Source: Armillaria gallica
Lineage: Eukaryota; Basidiomycota; Agaricomycetes; Agaricales; Physalacriaceae
NCBI GenBank assembly: GCA_037576215.1
Contig: JBANDB010000002.1
Span: forward strand, 930,001-994,000
DNA length: 64,000 nt
Reading direction: 5' to 3'
Shown here: one piece after another, positions 10,301-21,733 of the stretch
Layout: every line of letters begins with the position of its first letter
Numbering within the stretch: position 1 is the first letter of the stretch
The notes under the pieces: generated by a model
What the model saw: only the letters and a program-made list of their open reading frames with translations
Database searches by the model: none
What the model was told of the DNA's origin: nothing
Position numbers and translations under genes: made by a program

Positions 10301-12579
10301 TACGCTTGGATACCTGTCTATCGAGGAACTCTGGTCTTAGCCTGGGCAAACGGTACATTAGTCTTGCCACACGGGTACAATCTGGTCCGGTACTTACTCA
10401 TTTTCATTAGTAAAAGTGCCCGCGATCCGTTCTGTCACAAAGAAGGCGAACAGGATTCCGTTATTAACGTCGAAAAAGATCAGAAGCTTTCGGTCGGTCA
10501 ATAACTTGCCGGATTGGTGTCTGTATCTAAGGTCGATGTTTAACTCCCGCCACTGTCGCCGAGTGCTGGTAATATCCGTCAGCCCCATGATTCTGACAGT
10601 CTCCATCCGGTCAGGTCACAGTACTGAGCACAGATGTCCAGTCTAATAGTTTAAACCTGAAAGTACAAATGCCGCCGGATATGCGATGACATGGTGCGTA
10701 CAGGCCCATACCAATAGCTTTCTTCGAATCTACGTGTATCTTGGCACAATGCTTGTGTGTAAGCATATCCTTGCTTGAGTGGTGAAGACCAAGATGTACA
10801 ATCGCCGGGTAGCCCATTTGAACGTCTGTCCATTGACGCTAATATCCGCATGTTCGGTTCAGTACCAATGTGAGCGCAGCGAGTAGAATTGGCTAACGTG
10901 TAAAATACCAGTCCGGTACGGTCCCCGATAACTTCTTGTGGCATTGTCATCGTCGTTTCGTCGCGCCGTATCTCTTTCGTTTTTTATCGTATCGCTTTGA
11001 GACTCAACAATGTAGTTTCACGTTTACAAAGAATGTTTGCCTTTTGTCGATGGGTGAAAATGAGTATGCTATCGTCTCCATTTCCTTGTTCGTGCGGTAT
11101 TGTCTGTCCTCGGCTGTTCTTCGGGATTTACTGGGGGTACCGGACAAGTACCTGTCTGCGCGCGCAAAATATCACTACCACGCTCCATATTACGCCGATA
11201 TAAAAGACCTACCCCTAGGAGCGAAGAGTCGCAGAGAGTCGACGGGTTCCTTACTATCCGCTCAAGTTCGAAGCGGTTCAAGGACCCTTTCAATTTTCCG
11301 AAGGTCTTCAGGGCGACGCTCTTCCGGGTTACAGAGGTAAAACTTGGAGCTCGATATTTGCTCATTCGTAGTAGAGGTGGTCATTTACAGAAAGTCTACA
11401 GAACGCCACGAATAATCCAGAGAAGTAAAATGTTCAAAGATCGCAGACTCACCGTGCGTAATTCCTTAAATATTGTGCTCCGTTCACACCCGTAGCAATT
11501 CATTAGCTAGAACAGAAGCAATGAGATCGCGTATTGAATATTTAAGTGACGTCCGTGGTGATGGCCATGCTCTGCCTTCATTGGTCCTCGATTCCTTATT
11601 GGTAGTAGTGATAGCTAAAGAAGTTCTCCCAAGCAGAAAGAAAATTAGTCAATATATGCAGTGTGAACATAGAGAGAGCTCACCGTCCCCCTGATGTTTC
11701 ATCTCTCTGTGTCTTCGCAACCGATGAGGAGATCGTTACGAAGTGCGAGCCCAGCAAGAAAGAATGGTTTTGCTAATCCTGATAGTGTCGAGGATTTGCA
11801 GGGGCAGAGAATACGGTCGCCGACAGCGATGATGGTGGTGAAGAATCAAGGAACGATCGGTCCGGACTCCGTAAATTCTTTTTCTGTGACCGTCGCTATC
11901 GCCACCTCATCGATATGTAATCGATATGGTCGATTTTTCCTGCATTTGTACTTTCAGCAGCTATCATTCAGGGATGACTATTTAAATCCTCGTTGCTACC
12001 CTCTTCTCGACAACACGTCTATTGCTTCCCTTGGTCTTTACTCTACACTGAGTTCATTTAACCAGGCTAAGTTATGGATGACTGAATCAACTAGGCGAGT
12101 TTACATCCGAAACGTGGTCCCCGGAATGCCTGCCGCATGCGGTTGGGTATAGTGAAGACACTTTCTGGTGCCGGTGCTCCAATAATCCTCCTCGGGGCAC
12201 AAATACCAATCTAATGTTTTTCTCCGTATAATATCAGTCCTCAGGGGTGTCGTGCGCTTTGATTCCTTCGAAGACCAAAGAGGGGACAGCTCAACTAAAC
12301 CAACCAATCAAATTGGCTTCGAAAGAGAAGGAGGGGTAGTTGTCTAATTCAGGAGCAAAGCTGTACGTCTGCTTGCCGACTTTCTGTTCAATAATTAATG
12401 GATGTGGAACTAGTCATACGCTAGAACTCGATTACCGTTTTGTTTGTCATGGACTTTGTTAGCTTAGATTTCAGGTGATAACGTGCATTCTCCCAGAAGA
12501 CCATTATCTAATGCTATATCATATTTTACACCCATCGTCTGAATCGATATAATAGAGTGCCACATACCGTGCGGGTTCA
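10301..12579. other. Long stretch without a recognised gene
   Basis: Several frames of 70-150 codons exist on both strands, the longest at 11694-12152 plus, but none shows a family I recognise. At about 11820-11880 (GATGATGGTGGTGAAGAATC) the left arm of the F-box upstream hairpin recurs in degenerate form, suggesting that this region also received copies of the F-box neighbourhood that have since decayed. Confidence 0.4.
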
Positions 12580-14575
12580 TCATTCGGCGCCGCCACTGAC
12601 AACAGCTTCTGTTACACTCGTGCAAGCCAGCAGCTCGCGAATTTCAGGCTGTCCAGTATAAAACCATGATACTAATACCTGTAGACAAAGGTCAGACCAG
12701 CCATAGGAGTCAGTCTAGGACTCACTATCATCGCATAAAACGACACCATCGCGAATCCCTCAGCCCAGTTTGTCTTGGCATCTGCCGTCACGTAGTTCAC
12801 CAGGAAACACGTTCCAATCGTCAATGCGACCTCAAATGTATCTTTTCACTCGTAAGATTAGTCTTCAGAATGTAAGCGCGTCTCCGCAAGAAAAAAACGT
12901 ACCGAACAGAAGGGAGAAGGGTCTGCCTGTCCACCATGCCAGAAGAACGATGAGTGGCATCCAGAACAGAATAAATTGGATAGACAGATCGATGGCCCGA
13001 GCTTTGGCTATTGTGTTCGGTGCTGAGGGCATTCCAAGGTAGTGCCGCAAGAGGTATCGAACAAAGAACACCACCGCGACAGCACCGCCCGCAGAGAAGG
13101 ATACAACCGGGAGGAGAATAAGACCAAACCACCTAATCGCATTGTCAGTCTAGAGATATGAATACTCGTACATGACTTACTCTTGTTCAATGTTTGACTC
13201 TTCTCTCACGAACTCAATACTATCAACCAGCTGCAAGCATATAAGCGAACGACGGCAATATTTGGATGCTTTCGACGTACCCATTCCGCAGTGGCGGTCA
13301 TCAAACCGATTGTGATAACCAGTATGATGATACAGACCCATTGACTGACTTCGGGCTCCTCCTTCGCCAATTTTTGCTCCCGTACTTTCATCTCCTCGGG
13401 GGCATTTGAAAGATAACTCACGGTAGGATTGGACGCAGGTGGAGTGTGCAAGAAAATCCGAGAGCAGATGTACACGAGGAGAAGGATAATTGCCAGACCG
13501 CGGCTCATTTGGAGGAATGAGCGACGCGTTTCATCATTGACGACGCCCGTCGAGTCCACGCCCTGGATCGACGCAAAGAATGCCGTAGGAAGCAAAAGTG
13601 ACAGCACCCTGTTTTATGTCAACACGTTTCGGTGGGCACTAAAAGGGATTTAGACCTACCCGATAGCCAGTAGGGTTAGGTTGAGCTGTGTGGGGTGAGG
13701 ATGGAGTTCCTGCTCCAATATACGCGCACCGCCCGCAATGAACGAAGTGCCGGGTATCAAGAGAAGATGAAGAACGACGACACCTGCCTGGAGGTAAGCC
13801 TCGCGGAAAATGTACGGTAGCAGGGAAGGAGCCTACCGATGATAGTCGACTGAAGGAGCTTCAGCCTGAGTCGACTGTCAGATCGTTCTAAAGGACAGAT
13901 AATTTTGATAATACTCACTCGCATTTTGTCATAAGTATAATGGCCAAAGTTGCTTCGACTGTGCTGTAGAGACATATAATCAACTGAAGAGACCAACCTG
14001 CTTGGTCTGAAAAGTGGCACGTACTTATTTAGAGAGATGATAATTAAATCTCCCAGGTCCGATCCACAGTAGAACGACATCTGTTCTCCTCCATACTCAA
14101 ACAGTCTTTCTAGTGGGACAATGGCAAGAAAGCAGACTGTAGAAATGTATGTTAGAGATGATCGACAGCGAGTTCGTTGACTATTATTCACAGGCAAATG
14201 TCACTCCGTACGACCATACATGCTGTGCATCCCCGCTCTCGCGTCCATCTTGCGTATGTCTAAAGTGGGCTACCCATGCTAATGGTATAAAGACGATGAA
14301 AACGTTGAGCCCTGCGAAGAAGAGTAAAGTCAAGAGACGTTCAGGGTATCAAGTGATTCCGACGCACACGACGACAGCGCGATGGCTCTAAAACTTTCCA
14401 CTACTCCAATTTTCCTCTTTCCTGTCCTCAAGAAACGGTCTTTGAAGAGCACGAGACTCTCTTTGTCGGGGAGCAGATGGAATTGTCGCATTCCATAGAT
14501 GTCGGACAAGGCATGCTCCTCGTCGACGATGTGTCCGTTGCTGTATCGTTGTCGAGAGTGGGCTGGTTCTGACAT
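12580..14575 (-). CDS. Calcium/proton exchanger (CAX family), vacuolar membrane antiporter
   Basis: A multi-exon minus-strand gene. The start at 14575 (MSEPAHSRQRY) is the first ATG. Joining exons gives in order: SSWLNVFIVFIPLAW (first membrane helix); FLAIVPLERLFEYGGEQM; DLGDLIIISLNK with AVEATLAIIL, the first cation-selectivity repeat; LKLLQSTIIG; LLLIPGTSFIAGG; a second half with LLLPTAFFA; SRGLAIILLLVY; a hydrophilic loop; then NYVTADAKTNWAEGF, the second repeat; and SWFYTGQPEI before the stop. These are diagnostic for CAX exchangers, which move Ca2+ (sometimes Mn2+) into the vacuole against protons. Roughly eight to ten introns of 45-60 nt are needed; all tested junctions restore frame, and no lesion was seen. 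It lies head-on downstream of a truncated COQ5 piece on the same strand. Confidence 0.88.
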
Positions 14576-14724
14576 GGTTCCGTAGCTAGCCTCATGGCTG
14601 TTCAATGCTTAAATGGTGACGGCAACACTGCGACCGAACGTCGACCGGACATAAAGAATACTTACCGGTATTAGTCTTCAGTGGCTATGCTGTATAGAAA
14701 AGGGTCCTAGAATTTCCCAAAAAA

Positions 14725-15160
14725 TCACGCACTGTTATGATACATCGTCTGTTTGAACCGCTTGAAGCCTTCCTTCAGCATCTTCCCATTGATGTCGACG
14801 ACCTCCATCGTTGTTTCTCTGTCGTAATGCTTCTCTCTGGCGTAGTCAAGAATTCGGAGCGCAATGTCGCCCGTTCCTCCGGCAACGTCAATACATTTCA
14901 GAGGCATTTCAGAGGCCTTCCTTCCAGGCCTGAGTCTCGACACGAAATCATCTTTCCAGAGGCGATGGACACCAAGAGAACTTGCGTCATTCATGAGGTC
15001 GTATGAAGAGGCAACAGAGTCAAAAACCTTCTTTACGAGCGACTCTTTGCTTTCCTCAGGGACCGTTCGGAAACCAAATGAAGCGGTTTTGGGCGGTGAC
15101 TGGGAGGAAGAAGATAATTCAGAGCTAACATATCTGGCACCAGCACCAAATATCGACGAC
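14725..15160 (-). pseudogene. COQ5: COQ5 (ubiquinone methyltransferase) N-terminal fragment
   Basis: A minus-strand frame reads FGFRTVPEESKESLVKKVFD, SVASSYDLMNDASSLGVHRL, then the SAM-binding motif CIDVAGGTGDIALRIL and a second stretch ending GFKRFKQTMYHN. This is the unmistakable N-terminal half of the UbiE/COQ5 C-methyltransferase of ubiquinone synthesis (mitochondrial matrix). A GT donor follows, but no exons for the second half of the enzyme (about 150 residues, including later SAM motifs) are present before the CAX gene begins at 14575. The piece before FGFRTV (ARYVSSELSS) looks like the end of a mitochondrial presequence, but an in-frame stop lies just upstream and no first exon with ATG was found. 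COQ5 is normally needed for respiration, so a full copy should exist elsewhere; this one is probably a duplicated fragment. Confidence 0.8.
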
Positions 15161-16449
15161 GGGTGAAATAGTCACCGCGCACAGCGAGAGACAGACAGCG
15201 TAACTTGGAAAGAACTGACAATCTCGGTGACGTTCGTGGTGAAAGTCGAACGCGTCTGGGTCTCGCTTAGTCAGCGCACTTCCCGGGCCGGGAGGACTTT
15301 TCGAAGTCCGATCTTGAGCTCATCCCCGATTCTTTCCGAAGAATGAGGAAACGACAGAGGGTTATAGAAAGCCGTAACTGGTCGTGAGTAGTGCCAAACT
15401 GTCTGGACAGGGGCTATACTCCGGGTTGGCTTAGCTAATTTGCGGTGATTGGCGAGCCTGCGGCACGCTTCGGCTGGAATGCCGGGTGGCTGAAAATGAT
15501 CGCCGTTGTGGCTGAAGAAATCGCTCTTTCCGATTTCTTCCTATTGGTTTGCAGATCTGGTATTTGCTCATCAAAAATTCATGTCTTTTCAGTACCAGGA
15601 CTGACCAACTCCGTCACGAAACACTCCGCACTCCGTTCCTTCTCTCTTTCATCTTTCTTGAACTCGTGTAAGATGGATGAACATTATGATGCTATTGGTC
15701 CACCAGGAACAAGCCAGCGAGACAGTGCCAGATTGCATCAACCAGCAAGTGTGCGCCAATATTCTCTTACAGACAGAATGTCCATACTATTCTCTTTGTC
15801 CTTTGAACACTGTGCTACTGAGCATGCTTGGCATACTCCAAAAGGTACGAGAGGAGACGAGTGTCTCTGGGAAGTATAGGTTCGCAAGCATACGGTACGT
15901 CCTTGCTACGTCAATGACTGCCTTTTTGCTAAGTAATCACTCATCAGTGAGTACTGCGTTAAGTGTCAAGATTCAGCTTCAAGCTTCGAATATTCAAGAC
16001 TCGTAGTATGTATATTATGGGCCAATGATTCTGTCCTGCCGCGACGTTTCAACTTCCAGCAAGCAAGGGCACGGCGTTTGAAAGTGGTGCTGTTCTTGGG
16101 TGAAGTGGAGGACGCACGGGCGGGTGCATCGTACGTACCTCTCATGCTGACGGCCTTCATAGCAGATTTTTGCAACATTCAGACTCAGGACGGTTGGAAC
16201 GGTGCCACCGATACAACCCATGGTATTTTTGGTGACAATGTTTGTGCTGCGGCAATATATCGACATCCTGCGAGCGTTGTGCTGTTATCAGTAGATACTT
16301 CTGGTTTTACATTTCAGCCTTCCTTGTCGACGGTTGATGCTCACGAGGGAAGCACCACTGCGGTTGATGGCGCTGCCCGACGACCTTTTATTGATAAGTT
16401 GTGCTTCTCCAGAGGTACGTGCACTAATTGATATCTCGCTCCGTTTTGG

Positions 16450-16575
16450 CTAATGGCCGGGTGTAAGACTTGATGTTGACAGTCGAAAGGCAGGGCTGAA
16501 GAGCGCAAGGCTAAGGATTAACAGGTACGGCTGTGTTTTATTAGATCGGTACTATGTATGCTAATGTGGCATCTC
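16450..16575 (+). repeat. Direct repeat unit 1
   Basis: About 125 bp beginning CTAATGGCCGGG and containing GTTGACAGTCGAAAGGCA, AGGCTAAGGAT and TGTTTTATTA, repeated in the same order about 290 bp further on. Confidence 0.7.
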
Positions 16576-16739
16576 TTATTGCAGGAATATCAAAACAGAT
16601 GGGCTAGCAAGCTCAGGGTAATGGATAGTTATCTTAGCTGTTCTTGACAGAGTGAGCGGCACTGGTCATATCTCAGTATTTCGGCCAGACAGCCACCCAT
16701 CAGTAGCTTCCCCCGAGGTGTGTGGCCCGCTCGTTCTGA

Positions 16740-16866
16740 CTAATGACTGGGGTAGGACTCGAAGTTGACAGTCGACAGTCGAAAGGCATCATTGAAGGGC
16801 GTCAGGCTAAGGATACAAAGGTACAGAGACTTTGTTTTATTAAATTCATACATGGTAGGCTATGTT
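16740..16866 (+). repeat. Direct repeat unit 2
   Basis: Second copy of the unit at 16450, about three quarters identical by eye, with an internal duplication of GACAGTC just before GAAAGGCA. The two units are separated by unrelated sequence, so this is a dispersed local duplication rather than a satellite. Confidence 0.7.
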
Positions 16867-17290
16867 ACTCTAGCACTATCGAAACGGATGGACAAGGAGG
16901 GTAGAGTTTTACATGGTGAGCTAGGTGGAGCTTCGCAGAACGGTAGCATTTGGGCCCACTACTTACCTTGCCACTTGGTCTTTGCAGCTGCCTAAGTAAT
17001 GGTTGTGAGGGAAAATGTGAGCTGGCGGCAGCTGCGCTGCTGCCGAGCCAACTTTTTCCCCGCAACCAACCGGTGTTGTATATGCGTTAATTTTATACGT
17101 GTCATTCAGAATGCACAATTTTAATTTAGTCCAAGAAGTCTGAAAACTCTGCACTCTGTCAAGTGAAGAAACCCTCGTGAGCTCAAGGTAGCGGCCTTAG
17201 TGATCTTTTGAAAATGAATCCGAAAAAAGAAAGAATCGGGGACCCGGCTTCTGCCGCTACTGGATCGTAGTAACAAACGACGCCCACGAC

Positions 17291-17850
17291 ATGCACTTTT
17301 GCGGGCGCGCGCTGTCGTTCACGCGCTCCTATGCTACCAGATATCCCCGACCGAAACCAGGGACGTCGGAAAGACCACCATATCGCGCCCCAGATCCTTT
17401 GGTAAACAATCCCAGTGCCGCCGTGACCACCCTTCCCGACGAAGAACTCACTTTCATCCATCGTCCTCCACCTACGTCGCCTTCACCGTTCTTCTTGACA
17501 ACAAGCCCAGCCTCACCTCTTTTGCGGCTTAGAGCTAAACCGACAGAGAGTGCTCTACCTCCGCTATCTCGTCCAAATGAGAAAGTCCAGCCTGAACGTG
17601 TCTGAGGCCGTTATAGAAAAAATTAAAGAAGCTCCGGAGGGGAAATCCTGAAAAATATAGTCGAGGAACTCTCGCGAAGATGTTTGGTTGTACCCAAACT
17701 TTTGTCGGCCTCGTTGCTGCTCTTAAGAGCTCGAAACGCAAGTCCTTACTGAGAAAACGGGAGGCCGGTCACCAGCTGGAGAGAGAGAAATGGAGCGAAA
17801 GACATACACTGGTGAAGGCTATTCGCGCGAAGAGACGCGAGTTGTGGTGA
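17291..17850 (+). pseudogene. MRPL20: Mitochondrial large-subunit ribosomal protein mL58 (MRPL20-like), frame interrupted
   Basis: The first part (17291-about 17600) starts MHFCGRALSFTRSYATRYPR, a good mitochondrial presequence, and continues into a proline-rich stretch. The last part, in another frame, reads LRRGNPEKYSRGTLAKMFGC, TQTFVGLVAAL and ends AIRAKRRELW, typical of fungal mL58/MRPL20. Between them the sequence that should encode VSEAVIEKIKK is present but needs two frame changes within about 40 nt (at about 17602 and 17630). The alternative is one very short intron of about 43 nt ending at TTATAG (17619), which would delete part of that stretch. I favour a broken copy, but an unusual splice cannot be excluded. 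If functional, the product would be part of the mitochondrial 54S ribosomal subunit. Confidence 0.65.
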
Positions 17851-18168
17851 TACTGGTTTGCTCGTTCTTTTCTGTGCATGCAGGCTATTGACGAACCGTT
17901 CAGTGACATGGATGGCTGGACACAGTGCTGGCAAGGTGGAGGGATGGAGGGAAATGGTGATCGCTATGTCGTGGCACTTCAATTCTATTACTTTAGGAAC
18001 ATTGCGTTTGACTTGGGCAATAATTGAATGCTCGGATCCTCCATTGCTTGTGTGACAGATATTGCAAACGTTGTGACTACTTGTCACTAAGGGTACCTAT
18101 TTGCGTCTGTACTGTGGTGGGACCGCCACACGAGTCCTTCCAGTGGACGTCCAGCTCAATCTATAACC

Positions 18169-19888
18169 ATGGCGTCCCTCAATCCCAACCCGCCCATTCC
18201 TCCCGCAAATGCAGACCTAATAACGACTTGGGCCTTCCTGGAAGAGTCACAGGCGTGGACCACATCATGACCAAGTTGCAGACCGGCGTCTCGTACTCCA
18301 AGGTCAGCTCAGATCTTGGCTCGATTTCGTCAATTGACAGCCAGGTATGCAGTATATGTCGCTCTACACGGTCACATACAACTACTGCGCGCCGCCAAAG
18401 ACGGGGCCGGAAAGCATGGGTCTTGGCGCGGCTACCAGAAGTGAGAATGCCTTTTCCAGCTAATCGAGCCGTTCTGAATCCTCTTATTAGCTGGGGCAAA
18501 TCTGATGGGGTCAGATTTGTACAATAACCTTATCCGATATTTCGTGGTTCACCTAAAAGCTCTTCGGGACGTTCGTTACTTGCATTGCTTTGTGGTCGCG
18601 TCGATCGTTGATAGCTTTGATACAGAAAGCCGAGGGTTTGCAAGAAGACAATCTGCTCAGGTATTATGCCGCCGAATGGTAGCGATACACAACAGGAGCG
18701 AACTGCATCAACCGGCTGTTCACCTACCTCAACCGACATTGGGTCAAACGTGAAAGGGACGAAGGGAGAAGACGGTGTACCCGGTGTATACTGTGTGTCA
18801 CATCTATTAACCTCCGCTGTATCATTTCATTGACATGCATGCACAGCTGGCTCTTGTCCAATGGAAAAACAATCTTTTCGTTCCGATACAACAGAAGAAC
18901 GCTACCCTGGCCAATGCTTTACTACACCTGATTGAACAACAGCGGAACGGGGAAACCACTGACCAAGGCCTTGTGAAAAAAGTTGTCGATTCATTTGTAT
19001 CCCTTGGACTGGACGACATGGATCCAAACAAGCCGTGTCTCGATGTCTATAAAGATCACTTTGAAGCGCCCTTCCTTGCTGCCACAGAAATGTATTACAA
19101 GAAAGAGTCAGAGGCATTCTTGGCGGAAAATAGCGTACCGGACTATCTCAAGAAGGCCGAAGAGCGTCTACGAGAGGAGGAAGATCGCGTCGAGCGATAC
19201 CTACATACCGAAACACGTAAAACCCTTATATCCAGATGCGAAGAAGTCCTCATTAAATCGCACTCCGAGCTTATGTGGGACAGCTTCCAAAGTCTTCTCG
19301 ATTTTGACAGAGACGAAGACCTACAACGCATGTATGCTCTTTTATCCCGCATATCTAATGGTCTGGAGCCTCTACGGCAGAGATTCGAGGGTCATGTCAA
19401 GAATGCTGGCCTTGATGCCGTTTCACCACTTGTAGGAGAGGATGGTACGACGCTTGAGGTGCTGGATCCGAAAGCGTATGTTGACGCGCTTTTGGAAGTC
19501 CATGCGAAGAATTCCGCGATTGTGACGCGTAGTTTCAGAGGGGAAGCTGGGTTCGTCGCTAGTCTCGACAAGGCATGTAAAGACTTCGTCAACCGGAATG
19601 CCGCCACCGGAACCTCGAGTAATAAATCACCGGAACTGCTGGCGAAACACACGGATCTGCTACTTCGGAAAAACAATAAGATGGCGGAGGAATAAGATTT
19701 GGAAGGGGCGTTGAACTGTGTGGTGCGCATTTGTTTTTCTGCCAGTTGTGTTTTCCGGAGTGCTTAACGTTCATCAGATGATCCTCTTTAAATACCTCGA
19801 GGATAAGGATGTATTCCAGCAATTCTACTCCACCAAGCTGTCGAACTCTGTGGGGATCGCCTGCGGCATCGACCAAACCTTGTGCTAG
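18169..19888 (+). pseudogene. CUL1: Cullin-1 (SCF scaffold) pseudogene, C-terminal half missing
   Basis: It opens MASLNPNPPIPPANADLITT, the start of basidiomycete cullin-1, and continues with VDHIMTKLQTGVSYSK, YMSLYTVTYNYC, GANLMGSDLYN, then a long exon from LALVQWKNNLF to LLRKNNKMAEE and finally MILFKYLEDKDVFQQFYSTK. Introns are kept in the expected places, so it arose from DNA, not by retroposition. Lesions: five extra bases (about 18247-18251) after LEE; TAG at 18680 in place of aspartate after AAEW; a one-base loss near 18765-18772; TAA at 19693 in the MAEEEDLEGAL motif. After the FYSTKLS motif homology stops, so the cullin homology domain, RBX-binding region and neddylation lysine are absent. 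Full cullins have about 750 residues; about 430 are represented here. Confidence 0.9.
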
Positions 19889-20410
19889 TAATGATGCAGA
19901 TACCGGTACTTATGTTATCTGAAGATTTACTCGCTCAGGTAAGTGTTTCGCAAACATGTCGCTTTGCAATCCCATTTATTATCGTTCCTCGCAGGGCAAT
20001 GCTATCTGTAGACGACTTCGGAAGGAGCGAGAAGTATCACCTTCATTGGTCCTCAAGACATGTACTACTTTTCCTTTTCGAAATGGTGTATGCGGGACCT
20101 CTAGTGTCGACTTCAGCCTGAATGGACCGAGAATTCTAATGATACCGATGTTCGGAACTCTTTCGAGTTTTATCCTTTTTATCTTCCGTCACCGTTGATT
20201 CCCAGTGTGGCCTCTTTTTTTTGTTTATCGCATAGGACATGACATAGATCAGCACCGAATCATTTGACATTCATGGTACGAGCACTTTTGATAAGACACA
20301 AACACCTGACTCGCACTGGCAGGCAGTTCAAAGATCTTCGGAACCGTCCATTTGATAAGAGAACAGGTTTCTCCAATACCGGCTCACGACGCGTAAGCCT
20401 AGCCACAGGA
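19889..20410. other. Intergenic, no gene recognised
   Basis: No homologous frame. T-rich at 20160-20225. The last 70 bases before the SDR gene hold its promoter elements. Confidence 0.5.
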
Positions 20411-20418
20411 TGACGTCA
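20411..20418 (+). promoter_or_regulatory. CRE/ATF-like palindrome TGACGTCA
   Basis: A perfect TGACGTCA palindrome lies 67 bases upstream of the SDR start codon and 22 bases before its TATA box. In fungi this is a typical site for bZIP factors of the ATF/CREB type, which often mediate stress responses. Binding here is inferred only. Confidence 0.5.
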
Positions 20419-20432
20419 ATATTCACGGTGGA

Positions 20433-20440
20433 TATAAAAG
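20433..20440 (+). promoter_or_regulatory. TATA box of the SDR gene
   Basis: TATAAAAG, 38 bases upstream of the ATG at 20478, a very short leader but with the expected spacing for transcription starting shortly before the ATG. Confidence 0.6.
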
Positions 20441-20477
20441 ACTGGGACTTTCCTGTGTTTTGTTCCCACTGTCCACC

Positions 20478-21733
20478 ATGTCGAATTCATCTCTGGATCA
20501 TCTTCGTGCGGTCAACCTCTTCGACCTCCGCGGTACCGTCGCAGTCGTTACGGGTGGGGGCTCCGTCAGTTGTTTTGTTAATCTTGGAGGTATATCCGCT
20601 CAAGCTTCGTCGTGCTGCAGGGGATTGGGCTAATGATTAGCTCGACACTGATCGCAAACGGGGCTACTGTCTATATTGTTGGACTATCCCAGGCTGAGCT
20701 TGACCAGTAAGTCACATGCATTGCAGACAGTTTAGGATCTAAATACATTTCTCTAGAACCTGCAACAAGTTCAATGCCGCGGCTGCTAACATACCCGGCG
20801 CCGGCATGATGTATGCAATTGAAGGAGACGTCAGTCTGAAGGTATGTGTCACGTAAGGTTTGATTGAACGATTGATTACTGACTCTACCCTAGTCAGAAG
20901 CCAAACGTCTGGCTGATGAAATTGGGAAACGAGAACGCTATGTTACGGCTCTCTTCAACAATGCTGGTGTTCTCCAAGGCAGATTCAAGCCCCCAGCATC
21001 CCCCACGGCATCTGCCTACGTCTCAAGCTTCTTCGATGATATCACCCAAGAATCTTTCAATGACACCCTCAATACAAACGCTGTTGGACCGTACTGGCTG
21101 ACGTTCGCCTTCTTACCATTGCTTGAAAAGTGGAAGCTGTCAGATGATCCAGCTACCAAGAAGTTCGTGCCGCAGGTAATCATGACCAGCAGTATGAATG
21201 GATGGACAAAGGTCATTTCCGTATTTCGGCTTCTGACTCGAATCTCATCGTATGTTATACAGGACTCGGCGACTTCAGGACTCTCATACCCGTATATGTT
21301 CTCGAAAAGCGCTATTGGACATGCTACTTCTTCTCTCGCCCGCGAGCTGCTGCCCCTAGGTATCAGAGTCAATGGAATTGCGCCAGGTAGATTTTCCATG
21401 TGTCAATGCTTGGTTGTATTCTGAATCCCCACTCTAGGTCTGTTCCCAAGTGGGGTATGAAATTATCTCCTGACCATGAACACTGGCTAATTGACTGATC
21501 TTCTTTAGATGTCTTTTCCCGGAGCTCCAACTGACGAGACCGGAACTGTGGTTGTTCCGCCGGATGCGAAAATAAAATTCGAGGTTCCCGTCGAGCAAGG
21601 GTGGGGTAAACCACGCGATGTTGGTTCCCTCGCGCTCTTCCTGCTCACGAATTGGTATGTCAATGGAGAAACTGTACTAATTGACGGTGGCGTAAGTGGC
21701 TCGCTTCCTATGGCTACGATACTGGCTAAATAG
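20478..21733 (+). CDS. Short-chain dehydrogenase/reductase (SDR), NAD(P)-dependent
   Basis: Start MSNSSLDHLRAVNLFDLRGT. Splicing out GTCAGT..CTGCAG joins VVTGGGS to GIGLMIS, creating the Rossmann TGxxxGIG motif. Further exons give FNNAGVLQG (NNAG motif), the active-site serine region VIMTSSMNGW, then YPYMFSKSA, where the YxxxK pair of tyrosine and lysine is intact, RVNGIAPG (NG/PG motif), and finally NWYVNGETVLIDGGV near the C-terminus. About six introns; each checked junction preserves frame (for example APG/LFPSG/MSFPGAP). The end is taken as the TAG at 21731; a GTAAGT donor right after IDGG leaves a slightly different tail possible. It resembles the rhamnolipid/3-oxoacyl-ACP reductase-like branch of fungal SDRs; substrate unknown, cytosolic. 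Confidence 0.88.

Larger units (their letters stand above)
15161..17290. other. Region with no recognised gene; possible unknown plus-strand gene 15673-16430
   Basis: Plus-strand frames with intron-like gaps lie at about 15673-15879 (MDEHYDAIGPPGTSQRD) and 16078-16430 (KVVLFLGEVEDARAGASYVP), the latter with some hydrophobic stretches. I cannot connect them into a family I know. They could be the exons of an unknown membrane protein or chance frames. Two direct repeat units follow at 16450-16866. Confidence 0.3.

Noticed and set aside
11694..12152. 152-codon plus-strand frame
   Set aside because: No family, no codon pattern like the neighbouring genes, and it lies within a region containing decayed copies of the F-box neighbourhood.
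12821..13132. Alternative frames over the CAX gene
   Set aside because: They are shadows of the exchanger exons; the spliced minus-strand model reads conserved CAX motifs in a different frame.
18179..18499. 106-codon minus-strand frame over the start of the cullin locus
   Set aside because: The plus strand reads recognisable cullin-1 exons here; the minus frame has no family support.
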